From an uncultured Eubacteriales bacterium (GTDB taxonomy: Bacteria > Bacillota > Clostridia > Oscillospirales > Oscillospiraceae), in assembly GCA_900556935.1 (NCBI GenBank), contig USQL01000038.1:1-21110 (forward strand): a stretch of 21,110 nucleotides of DNA, written 5' to 3'. Both the position numbers and the translations under genes were made by a program. How positions within the stretch are numbered: the first letter of the stretch is position 1; each line of letters begins with the position of its first letter. Below, piece by piece: positions 1 to 7,417 of this stretch. The notes beneath the pieces are model-generated. The model was not told the origin of the DNA, ran no database searches, and saw only the letters and a program-made list of their open reading frames with translations.

Positions 1-1
1 G

Positions 2-139
2 TTTTAAATTTTCTTGCCAAAATGAAATACCTCCTAAAGGATTCAAGTTTTGCGTGTATATAGTACCACAATTCTTACAACTTGTAAAGCCAAATCCAGA
101 CAAAAAACGTAAAATTTCATATACCGATTTTATATACCG
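2..139 (-). other. Possible broken or partial reading frame at the AT-rich left edge
   Basis: On the minus strand a frame without stops runs from a TGA at 140-142 to the window edge, about 46 codons. It contains the protein-like stretch GFGFTSCKNCGTIY followed by NLNPLGGISFWQE, with a CxxC knuckle. I see no ATG/GTG start with a ribosome site, so this could be the inside of a truncated gene, a pseudogene, or chance. The stretch is much more AT-rich than the comM gene beside it. I do not recognise the family. Two direct copies of ATATACCG lie at 119-126 and 132-139. Nothing else is evident in 1-190. Confidence 0.25.
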
Positions 140-193
140 TCAAAAGATGATATATAAAATATCGAATGGGGGCATCAAAAATAAGAATAGGGA

Positions 194-222
194 TTGTTTT
201 TTGCGTTCATTTCCGTTATGAT
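194..222 (+). promoter_or_regulatory. Putative promoter of comM and the sensor kinase gene
   Basis: TTGTTT at 194-199 and TATGAT at 217-222 are separated by 17 bp. They lie about 40 bp upstream of the comM start, in AT-rich DNA, and an AGAAGGGAG ribosome site follows. The -35 match is modest. Confidence 0.45.
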
Positions 223-261
223 AATATTTAATAGAAAAAGGACATAGAAGGGAGCGCCAAT

Positions 262-1782
262 ATGATTTGCAGTGTACGAACGCTGGGGATTTCCGGGATT
301 CACGGGTCCCTGGTAACAGCGGAGTGCTATATTTCCGGGGGCCTGCCCGCCTTTGATATTGTCGGCCTGCCGGACGCGGCGGTCAAGGAGGCCCGGGAGC
401 GGGTGCGGGCCGCGGCCAAGAGCTCGGGGCTCAAGTTCCCCGTCAGCCGGATTACCGTCAATCTGGCCCCGGCCAATCAGAAAAAGTCCGGAACCCATTT
501 TGACCTTCCGATTCTTTTGAGTATTCTGGCTGCCTCGGGGGAAATCCGCAGGCCTGCCCACGACTGCGCCTTTTTGGGGGAGCTGAGCCTGGACGGGGGC
601 ATCCGCCCCATTTCCGGAGTGCTTCCCATGTCTCTGGCCGCCAAGGAGCAGGGCATCCGGTATCTGTTTGTCCCCGCGGAAAACGCGGCGGAGGCAACGC
701 TGTCCCGGGGCCCTATGGTGATTCCCGTAGGCACGGTTCGGGAGCTGGCCGACGGGCTGAACGGACTGAAAGACCTTCCGGAGCATCCCATCTGGGTTCC
801 GGAGCCCGACGACGCGCCGGAGCCGGACTTTAAGGATGTTCTGGGGCAGGAGAATGTGAAGCGGGCACTGGAGGTTGCCGCCGCGGGGAGCCACAATGTG
901 CTGCTCATCGGCCCTCCGGGGTCCGGAAAGAGTATGCTCAGCAAGCGCCTTCCCTCCATTCTGCCGGACATGACCTGGGCCGAATCCTTAGAGGTCAGCC
1001 AGATTTATTCCGTCATGGGCCTTCTGACCCAGCAGCATCCGCTTCTGACCCGCCGCCCCTTCCGAGCCCCGCACCATACCGTCTCCAACGCCGGTCTGGT
1101 AGGCGGAGGCAGCAACCCCAAGCCAGGGGAGATCTCCATGGCCCACAAGGGCGTTCTTTTCCTGGACGAGCTGCCGGAATTCCGAAAGGACTCCCTGGAC
1201 CTGATGCGCCAGCCTTTGGAAGACGGGCAGGTCACCATTTCCCGGGTCTCCGGTTCCGTGACCTATCCCGCGGAATTTATGATGGTCTGCGCCATGAACC
1301 CCTGCAAATGCGGCTGGTATGGGGACCCCAGCGGACGGTGCCGGTGCAGCCAGCAGGCTGTGGAGAACTACCAGAGCCGGATTTCCGGCCCCATGCTGGA
1401 TAGAATCGACATTATAGTAGAGGTGAATGCCGTCCAGTTCGAGGACCTGCGGGACCGCACCCCGGCGGAGCCCTCCAGCGCCATCAAGCAGCGGGTCAAC
1501 GCCGCCCGAAAGCGCCAGGAGGCAAGATTCGGCGAGCAGAGCGGCATGTGCAACGCCCGGATGGGCCCCGGGGAAATGCGTTCGTTCTGCGCCCTGTCCG
1601 ACGACTGCGCGGCGCTGATGAAGCAGGCCTTCGACACCATGGGCTTAACCGCCCGCAGCTATGACCGGATTCTCCGGGTGGCGCGGACCGTTGCGGACCT
1701 GGACGGCAGCGAGGACATTCAGCTCCAGCACATCGCCGAGGCTATTCAATACCGCAATGTCACACTGGGGCGAATCGGCTGA
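262..1782 (+). CDS. comM: YifB/ComM family Mg-chelatase-like AAA+ ATPase
   Basis: A 506-residue protein of the usual full length for the family. An N-terminal ChlI-like domain (about 20-145) precedes a Mg-chelatase AAA+ core with Walker A GPPGSGKS at 217-224 and Walker B GVLFLDELPEF near 297-307. A four-cysteine cluster NPCKCG..GRCRCS (C348, C350, C360, C362) follows, then the C-terminal Mg-chelatase domain. In naturally transformable bacteria ComM is a hexameric helicase that promotes branch migration during integration of incoming DNA; elsewhere the role is less clear. The ATG follows AGAAGGGAG at good spacing. The downstream kinase gene starts 28 bp after the stop with no terminator between, so the two are probably co-transcribed. 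In many Firmicutes this gene adjoins dprA, but here dprA lies 11 kb away. Confidence 0.95.
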   Translation: MICSVRTLGISGIHGSLVTAECYISGGLPAFDIVGLPDAAVKEARERVRAAAKSSGLKFPVSRITVNLAPANQKKSGTHFDLPILLSILAASGEIRRPAHDCAFLGELSLDGGIRPISGVLPMSLAAKEQGIRYLFVPAENAAEATLSRGPMVIPVGTVRELADGLNGLKDLPEHPIWVPEPDDAPEPDFKDVLGQENVKRALEVAAAGSHNVLLIGPPGSGKSMLSKRLPSILPDMTWAESLEVSQIYSVMGLLTQQHPLLTRRPFRAPHHTVSNAGLVGGGSNPKPGEISMAHKGVLFLDELPEFRKDSLDLMRQPLEDGQVTISRVSGSVTYPAEFMMVCAMNPCKCGWYGDPSGRCRCSQQAVENYQSRISGPMLDRIDIIVEVNAVQFEDLRDRTPAEPSSAIKQRVNAARKRQEARFGEQSGMCNARMGPGEMRSFCALSDDCAALMKQAFDTMGLTARSYDRILRVARTVADLDGSEDIQLQHIAEAIQYRNVTLGRIG

Positions 1783-1810
1783 GAAAACGGTATAAAGGAT
1801 TGAAATAACC

Positions 1811-4657
1811 ATGGACAAAAAACACAATCGGCACTTTGAAAACAGCAGGCACCGTTATCGGCCTCTGGGGTGCCTCCTGCTGGCCCTCTTTTTGCTGGCC
1901 TCTTCCTTCCCGGTGTCCGCCACCGGAGCCGGGGAAAATGTCATTCGGGTTGGCTGGTATGAGGATTCGTACCATATCACGGGAGAAAACGGCGAGCGCA
2001 GCGGTTACGGCTATGAATACGAGCAGACGGTGGCCGCTTATACAGGCTGGAAATACGAATATGTCAAAGGTGACTGGGCAGAGCTGCTGGGAATGCTGCA
2101 AAACGGCGAGATTGATATGATGGCGGCCCTTTCCCAAACCGAGGAGCGGGCGGAAACCATGCTGTTTTCGGAGTTATCCATGGGAGAGGAAAAGTGTTAT
2201 CTTTACGCGGACCTTTCCGGTGGGGACATTTCCGCCTCCGATCTCAGCACCCTGAACGGCAAACGGGTGATTGTGATGGAGGACAGCATCCAGGGAACTC
2301 AGTTTGCCCAATGGGAGACCAGGAACAATATCCACACCGAGCATCAGAATCTGGACAGTTTTGAGCGGGCAAGAGACCTGGCCCTGTCCCATGAGATTGA
2401 CGGCGTTGTTTCTACGGAAACCCCCGCCTGGGTGGAGGCCGGGATGTCCGCCGTGGCCACCGTCGGCGGCTCTGATATCTATTTTGGCATCAGCAAAAGC
2501 CGTCCGGATATCAAGGAAGCTCTGGACACTGCCATGCAACAAATGGAGTACGACAAGCCCTTCTACAGCGACGAGCTCTACCGGCGCTACCTATCCTCCC
2601 AGTCGGTTGCCGTCCTTTCCAGGGAGGAAAAGGCATGGCTTGCCCAGCACGGGGACATTCGGGTTGGCTTTTTGGTCAACGACCCCGGGGTCAGTGCCTT
2701 GAATGCGGAAACCGCCGCGCTGACCGGTGTTATTACAGACTATATCACCTATGCCACGGACTGCCTGGGCGACGGCACGCTCAGCTTTCAGTTGACGGCC
2801 TTTGATACTGTGGAGGAACAGATAGAGGCGCTGAAAAACGGAAGCATCGATGTGATTTTCCATGTGAGCCAGAATCCGTCGGTGGCGGAAAAGAACGATT
2901 TTTCCCTGTCCAATACCGTCTGGAGCTTTCATTTTGCGGCCATTACACCCCTGAGAACCTTTGACGAAAGCGAAAAAATCCGTGTGGCTGTGCCAAAAGA
3001 GTGCGTCAACCTCAAATGGTTCCTTTCCTATCGGTACCCCAAGTGGGAAATCGTGGAGTATGATACACTGGAGGAAATGGAAAAGGCGGTGCGCGGCGGG
3101 GAAGCGGATTGCTTCCTCACCACCTCCGGCTTGGTTTCCCAGTTCATTCAGGACGGAAAATACCGCAGCTTTTTCCTGACGCAGCAGGGCGACGCCTCCT
3201 TTGCCGTACAGCGCGGGGATGTCACACTGCTTTCCATTTTGAACAAAACCCTGAAATCCATGCCCAATACCATGCTGACCGGTGCACTCTCCATGTACGA
3301 AAGCACCGGAGAAAAGGTGACGCTGACACGGTTCCTGAAGGACAACCTGCCGATTGTATCCGCGACATTTATCAGCGTATTCGTCCTGGTCCTGTGCCTT
3401 GTTCTGTGCCTTCTGTGGAAAGCACGGGAATCTGCCAGGCGAGCTCAGGCATTGAATGCGGAGCTGAAAAAGAGCCAGGTAAAATTGCGGGAGGCGCTTT
3501 CTCAGGCCGAGGAGGCCAATTCCGCGAAAACCACCTTCCTTTTCAATATGTCCCATGATATCCGGACACCTATGAACGCAATTCTGGGATTTGCGACACT
3601 TGCCGAGAAAACCCCCGGCAATCCCCAGCCGGTTCAGGAATACCTTCAAAAAATTCAGGTAAGCGGCCGTGGAATGCTGTCCATCCTGAATAACGTTTTG
3701 GAGCTATCCCGCATTGAATCCGGAAAGACCACCCTGGAAGAAAGCCCCCAGGAGGCGGGAACGGTTTTCGATGCCTGTATGGTCATGATGAACCCCGATA
3801 TTGAGCGAAAGCATCATACCATCACTTCCGAGAAAAACATCCGCTACCCCTATATCTATTTTGATGCCCCCCGGATTACGGAAATCCTGATCAATGTTTT
3901 AAGCAACGCCATTAAGTATACTTCTGACGGCGGCACCATCCACTGCACCCTGAACCAATATCCTTCCGGCAGGGAGGGTTGGCTGATTCAGGAGGTGATT
4001 GTTGCCGATAACGGCATTGGCATGTCCGAGGAATACCAGAAGCATATGTTTGAGACCTTTTCCCGGGAGCGTTCCACAACCCAGAGCGGCATTCAGGGAA
4101 CCGGCCTTGGCATGGGCATTGTGAAAAAGCTCATTGACCTGATGGACGGGACCATTCAGGTCAAAAGTAGGCCGGGGGAGGGAACCACGGTTACGCTCCG
4201 CATTCCTCTGCGGATTGCCTCCTACGAGGACACCCAGGCAAAGCCTTCTACAACAGGCGTTGGAAAAGAAGCTTTGAAGGGAAAGCGCGTTCTGCTGGCG
4301 GAGGACAACGACCTGAACGCCGAAATCGCCATTGCCCTGCTGACAGAGGAGGGCATCCTGGTGGACCGCGCGTCGGATGGCGTTCAGTGCATCGAAAAGC
4401 TGGAGCGGTGCGCGCCGGGGTATTACGCGCTCATACTAATGGACGTGCAGATGCCAAACCTGGATGGCTGCCAGGCGGCTGAGAAAATCCGGAAGCTTCG
4501 GGACAGGGAGAAGGCATCCATTCCGATAATTGCCATGACGGCCAATGCCTTCTCCGAGGACAGGGCAAAGGTCCTTGCCGCCGGTATGAACGACCATGTT
4601 GCCAAGCCCATTGATATGAATGTGCTCAACGAGGCCATGCTCAAATACATCCGATAG
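1811..4657 (+). CDS. Hybrid sensor histidine kinase with two periplasmic-binding-type sensor domains and a receiver
   Basis: A 948-residue membrane sensor. A signal peptide or N-terminal anchor (about 17-38) is followed by two SBP_bac_3-like solute-binding domains, the first at about 44-260 and the second at about 283-495. A transmembrane helix at about 513-535, a short coiled coil and a HisKA domain come next; the H-box FNMSHDIRTPMNA has phospho-acceptor His582. The HATPase has its N-box around NVLSNAIKY (near 695), DNGIGMS (near 733) and GTGLGMG (near 763). A C-terminal receiver has acidic residues EDN (831-833), phospho-acceptor Asp878 in LMDVQMP, Thr910 and Lys932. The architecture is BvgS/EvgS-like and suggests sensing of an amino acid or other small ligand outside the cell. 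AAAGGA lies about 10 bp before the ATG. The output is unknown because no response regulator is nearby. A relic of another receiver follows directly. Confidence 0.93.
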   Translation: MDKKHNRHFENSRHRYRPLGCLLLALFLLASSFPVSATGAGENVIRVGWYEDSYHITGENGERSGYGYEYEQTVAAYTGWKYEYVKGDWAELLGMLQNGEIDMMAALSQTEERAETMLFSELSMGEEKCYLYADLSGGDISASDLSTLNGKRVIVMEDSIQGTQFAQWETRNNIHTEHQNLDSFERARDLALSHEIDGVVSTETPAWVEAGMSAVATVGGSDIYFGISKSRPDIKEALDTAMQQMEYDKPFYSDELYRRYLSSQSVAVLSREEKAWLAQHGDIRVGFLVNDPGVSALNAETAALTGVITDYITYATDCLGDGTLSFQLTAFDTVEEQIEALKNGSIDVIFHVSQNPSVAEKNDFSLSNTVWSFHFAAITPLRTFDESEKIRVAVPKECVNLKWFLSYRYPKWEIVEYDTLEEMEKAVRGGEADCFLTTSGLVSQFIQDGKYRSFFLTQQGDASFAVQRGDVTLLSILNKTLKSMPNTMLTGALSMYESTGEKVTLTRFLKDNLPIVSATFISVFVLVLCLVLCLLWKARESARRAQALNAELKKSQVKLREALSQAEEANSAKTTFLFNMSHDIRTPMNAILGFATLAEKTPGNPQPVQEYLQKIQVSGRGMLSILNNVLELSRIESGKTTLEESPQEAGTVFDACMVMMNPDIERKHHTITSEKNIRYPYIYFDAPRITEILINVLSNAIKYTSDGGTIHCTLNQYPSGREGWLIQEVIVADNGIGMSEEYQKHMFETFSRERSTTQSGIQGTGLGMGIVKKLIDLMDGTIQVKSRPGEGTTVTLRIPLRIASYEDTQAKPSTTGVGKEALKGKRVLLAEDNDLNAEIAIALLTEEGILVDRASDGVQCIEKLERCAPGYYALILMDVQMPNLDGCQAAEKIRKLRDREKASIPIIAMTANAFSEDRAKVLAAGMNDHVAKPIDMNVLNEAMLKYIR

Positions 4658-4797
4658 CGTTTGCTCCCGCGCGGGAATCCACACCGGAAAGCCTTTTGGC
4701 CTGCGGGATGACGGACTACCTGGTAAAGCCCATCGACCTGCTGCTTCTGTGCCGGATGGTGGAAAAATACCTGCCACAGGACAAAAGAATCCGATAA
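4658..4797 (+). pseudogene. Relic of a second response-regulator receiver domain (C-terminal end only)
   Basis: Directly after the kinase stop, in another frame (codons in phase with the ATG at 4708), the DNA encodes ESLLACGMTDYLVKPIDLLL and then CRMVEKYLPQDKRIR before a TAA at 4795-4797. This is the last helix and beta5/alpha5 region of a CheY-like receiver, including the conserved Lys-Pro. It is similar to, but not a copy of, the AAGMNDHVAKPID end of the intact receiver just upstream. No phospho-acceptor Asp, no start codon and no beta1-beta4 remain. It is best explained as the leftover of a deleted receiver gene, or of a second receiver once fused to the kinase. An assembly error is less likely. 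Confidence 0.7.
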
Positions 4798-4820
4798 ACG
4801 GAAAGGGACTGTTAGGAAGC

Positions 4821-4854
4821 AGCCTGTCATTGCGAGCCAGTGACAGGCTTTTCT
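4821..4854 (+). terminator. Intrinsic terminator after the kinase gene
   Basis: A perfect 9-bp inverted repeat, AGCCTGTCA (4821-4829) and TGACAGGCT (4841-4849), has an 11-nt loop and is followed by TTTTCT. The 5' half and loop read CATTGCGAGCCAGTGA, which resembles a word common in dispersed repeats of gut Oscillospiraceae. The terminator may therefore derive from a repeat; that link is from memory. Confidence 0.72.
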
Positions 4855-4873
4855 AACGGCCCTGTTTTCTTGC

Positions 4874-4902
4874 TTGCATTTACGGGGCAATCCGGATATA
4901 AT
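4874..4902 (+). promoter_or_regulatory. Promoter of the thiI-pncC operon
   Basis: TTGCAT at 4874-4879 and a perfect TATAAT at 4897-4902 are separated by 17 bp. The site lies 20 bp after the preceding terminator and about 48 bp upstream of the thiI ATG. Confidence 0.72.
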
Positions 4903-4949
4903 GAGGGAAAAAGAGAGGGGCAAATCCCTGAAATCAGAAAGGAACCAAT

Positions 4950-6140
4950 ATGAACGAAATCTTTCTTTTGAAGCTGGGCGAGATTATTCTCAAAGGCTCC
5001 AACAAGCGCCAGTTTGAAAACAAGCTCCGCCAGAATATCCGCCGGAGAATGAAGCCCTACGGCAATTTTGACGTGTATATTCTGCAATCCACGGTTTATG
5101 TGGAGCCCCAGGATGGGGAAGCGGATGTGGAAGGTGCCTGGGAGGCCTGCAAGAGTGTCTTCGGTGTCAACAGCATCTGCCGCTGCCGCCCCTGCGAGAA
5201 GACTATGGAGGCCATTTTTAACGCTGTCGAGGAATATCTCGGGGCCGATTTGGACTGCGCCGCGTCTTTCAAGGTGGAGTCCAAGCGCTCGGACAAGCAG
5301 TTTCCCATGGGCTCCATTGCCATCTCCCAGGAGATTGGCGGACGGCTGGCAGAGGCCCATCCCGGTGTGGCGGTGGACGTCCACCACCCGGCGTATACGG
5401 TGTATGTGGAGGTGCGGGACCACGCCGCCTATGTCCACGGCCCGGCTCTGCCCGGCGCTGGCGGCCTGCCCACCGGTGTGGGCGGCAGAGCCATGTGCCT
5501 GCTCTCCGGCGGCATCGACTCTCCGGTTTCGGCCTATATGATGGCCAAACGGGGTGTGGAGATTGAGGCGGTCCACTTTTTCTCCTATCCCTATACCTCT
5601 CAGCTGGCCAAGGACAAGGTTTTGGAGCTGGCCCGTCTGGTCACCCGCTACAGCGGAAAAATGACGGTCAACATCGTCTCCTTCACGGAGATTCAGGAGG
5701 CCATCCGGGACAACTGCCCGGAGGAATACTTTACTTTGATTATGCGCCGATTCATGATGGAGATTTCTCAGCGCATTGCCCGGGAGGATGGGTGCGGTGC
5801 CCTGGTCACCGGCGAAAATCTGGGCCAGGTGGCTTCCCAGACCATGGAAGCCATGACCGTTACCGGCGCTGTGGTGGATATGCCGATTTTCATGCCCCTG
5901 GTAGGCATGGACAAGGAGGAGATTGTCACCATCGCCCGGAAAATCGGCACCCTGGAAACCTCCATTCTGCCCTATGAGGATTGCTGCACGGTCTTTACCC
6001 CCAAACACCCCAAGACCAAGCCCACTCTGGGCCAGGTGGTCCACGCGGAACGGAAGCTGGACCGGGAGGCGCTGATTGTAAAGGCGCTGGAAAGCGTTGA
6101 GAAAGTGAAGGTTGCCTACCATGACGCGCCTTTGCTGTGA
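4950..6140 (+). CDS. thiI: tRNA 4-thiouridine synthase / sulfurtransferase ThiI
   Basis: A 396-residue ThiI. An N-terminal ferredoxin-like region leads into a THUMP RNA-binding domain (about 60-165), then a PP-loop ATP pyrophosphatase domain with SGGIDSP at 186-192, which adenylates uridine 8 of tRNA before sulfur transfer. The conserved LPYEDCCTVFTPKHPKTKP segment near 338-357 is present. There is no C-terminal rhodanese domain as in the Escherichia coli protein; the shorter form is normal in Firmicutes, where a dedicated cysteine desulfurase supplies sulfur. None is seen nearby. AGAAAGGA precedes the ATG. Its 3' end overlaps the region where pncC translation begins, so the two are one operon. 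Confidence 0.95.
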   Translation: MNEIFLLKLGEIILKGSNKRQFENKLRQNIRRRMKPYGNFDVYILQSTVYVEPQDGEADVEGAWEACKSVFGVNSICRCRPCEKTMEAIFNAVEEYLGADLDCAASFKVESKRSDKQFPMGSIAISQEIGGRLAEAHPGVAVDVHHPAYTVYVEVRDHAAYVHGPALPGAGGLPTGVGGRAMCLLSGGIDSPVSAYMMAKRGVEIEAVHFFSYPYTSQLAKDKVLELARLVTRYSGKMTVNIVSFTEIQEAIRDNCPEEYFTLIMRRFMMEISQRIAREDGCGALVTGENLGQVASQTMEAMTVTGAVVDMPIFMPLVGMDKEEIVTIARKIGTLETSILPYEDCCTVFTPKHPKTKPTLGQVVHAERKLDREALIVKALESVEKVKVAYHDAPLL

Positions 6141-6588
6141 GGTTTTGACCGCCCTGGAGGGGAAGACCCTGGTCACCGCCGAGAGCTGTACCGGCGGCGG
6201 CATCGGCGCGGCGCTCACCGCCGTCCCCGGCAGCTCTACGGTGTATAAGGGCGGCATTATCAGCTATACCAACTGGGTCAAGCACCGTGTTCTCGGTGTG
6301 GACCGTTATCTGCTGGATCAATTCGGTGCCGTCTCGGCCCCTGTGGCCGAGGCCATGGCCCGGGGGGCGCGAAACGTGCTGGAAGCCGACGTTGCCGTTT
6401 CCGTCACCGGCCTGGCCGGCCCCGGCGGGGACGAGTTCGGAAACCCCGTGGGCCTGGTCTTCATCGGCTACAGTGACAAAAATCAGACCATCTCCAAAAA
6501 ATTCCTGTTCCCCGGCGACCGGGAGACCGTTCGCAAAAGTGCCGTTACAGAGGCATTGAAGCTGATACTGGAAAACAATAAAAGATAG
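6121..6588 (+). CDS. pncC: CinA C-terminal domain protein, nicotinamide-nucleotide amidohydrolase (PncC-like)
   Basis: A 155-residue stand-alone CinA C-terminal domain. Members deamidate nicotinamide mononucleotide to nicotinate mononucleotide in NAD salvage. Hallmarks are TAESCTGGGIGAAL near the N-terminus, SSTVYKGGIISYTN, and SVTGLAGPGG followed by NPVGLVFIGY. The N-terminal molybdopterin-binding-like domain of full CinA is absent, as in E. coli PncC. I place the start at the ATG at 6121, ten bases after GAAGG inside the thiI end, rather than the TTG at 6112, which would leave no room for a ribosome site. The gene overlaps thiI by 20 bp in another frame. In transformable bacteria cinA is competence-linked, but this short form need not be. 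Confidence 0.88.
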   Translation: MTRLCCEVLTALEGKTLVTAESCTGGGIGAALTAVPGSSTVYKGGIISYTNWVKHRVLGVDRYLLDQFGAVSAPVAEAMARGARNVLEADVAVSVTGLAGPGGDEFGNPVGLVFIGYSDKNQTISKKFLFPGDRETVRKSAVTEALKLILENNKR

Positions 6589-6633
6589 AGCATTCCCGGA
6601 CGGTTGTAAGAAACTGTCCGGGAATGCTTTTTT
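6589..6633 (+). terminator. Strong intrinsic terminator after pncC
   Basis: A 13-bp perfect inverted repeat, AGCATTCCCGGAC (6589-6601) and GTCCGGGAATGCT (6616-6628), is followed by a run of T to 6633. It begins at the base after the pncC stop codon. Confidence 0.88.
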
Positions 6634-6745
6634 ACTTACAAGTCCCTGATTGCCGAATAAGCCTTGCAGCGTTTGCAAACCTTTGTATGCCAGGGGCAGA
6701 ACGGTTCAATGAAAAATGAAATTCGAACTGATAAACTGGAAGTTA

Positions 6746-7249
6746 TCATACCGCCTTTATTATTTTCTCTACATCTTTTTTCCTTGATAGCCATATAACT
6801 TTATCATCATATCTATCTAAAATACTTCTTATTTCTTTCAGATTTTTATCCTGAAAAGTTTCAGTCCATTTCAAAAGATTATAGACCGATTTCAAAGTTT
6901 CTCTTTTTCCTTTTTGTATTCCCAATTTTCTTTTTATAGAGCGCATAATAATTCTACTTTTATATAAATAACTAGGCATATCTAAAACATATATTTTATC
7001 AGCTTCATCAAAACTTTGCTGTACCCAGGCATAATATACCCCCTCAACTATCCACTCATCATTATTATATAATATTTCTTGTAATAACGCTTTTCGTTCA
7101 TCAAGCGTTCTCTTTTTGCCATATTCTTTGGCGTTATTATCCCATTGAATATCATCTAAGTCGAAATGGGAAATATTATACTTTTTTGAAAGTGCATTTG
7201 CTAAATAGGTTTTTCCAGAACCACTGCAACCAATAATATGTATTTTCAT
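6746..7249 (-). CDS. Adenylate-kinase-like P-loop NTPase (FlaR/'DNA topology modulation' type)
   Basis: A 167-residue protein with the P-loop IIGCSGSGKTYLANAL near residues 5-20, an Asp-rich HFDLDDIQW segment that resembles the nucleotide-monophosphate site of this group, and a basic segment around 88-105 with several Arg and Lys residues. It looks like the small kinase-like proteins annotated as FlaR or 'topology modulation protein'; the true substrate is not known. The gene is strikingly AT-rich, with codons such as AAA, ATA and TTA, between GC-rich neighbours. It is a lone gene between two terminators, pointing the opposite way to pncC. This looks like a recently acquired cargo gene. The GGAG upstream of the start is about 11 bp away, so the ribosome site is weak. 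Confidence 0.8.
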   Translation of the reverse strand: MKIHIIGCSGSGKTYLANALSKKYNISHFDLDDIQWDNNAKEYGKKRTLDERKALLQEILYNNDEWIVEGVYYAWVQQSFDEADKIYVLDMPSYLYKSRIIMRSIKRKLGIQKGKRETLKSVYNLLKWTETFQDKNLKEIRSILDRYDDKVIWLSRKKDVEKIIKAV

Positions 7250-7374
7250 AAGTCAGTATTCTCCACTAATTCCGATTTGTTGAACGAATGTCCAGTGTAT
7301 CACATGTGGGACATAATAGCAAGCAACCCGCAAATGTGGAAACGTACACTGAAATTTCTTTGCTTTTCAGACAA

Positions 7375-7411
7375 CACAAGGCCCCGGGTGAACATCATCC
7401 GGGGCCTTGTG
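7375..7411 (-). terminator. Hairpin terminator after the LRR protein gene
   Basis: A 13-bp inverted repeat, CACAAGGCCCCGG (7375-7387) and CCGGGGCCTTGTG (7399-7411), has an 11-nt loop and lies 6 bp past the stop of the minus-strand LRR gene. The downstream T tract on the minus strand is weak (TTGTCT), so efficiency is uncertain. Confidence 0.6.
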
Positions 7412-7417
7412 AAAGGT

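Noticed and set aside
4827..6257. Long open frame on the minus strand (about 476 codons) opposite thiI and pncC
   Set aside because: It is antisense to two well-supported genes, its protein is rich in His/Gly/Gln of the kind produced by GC-rich shadows, and no ribosome site or domain is seen.
7285..7312. Weak inverted repeat ATGTCC...GGACAT between the FlaR-like and LRR genes
   Set aside because: The arms are only 6 bp with a long loop and no T tract or promoter context; chance is likely.
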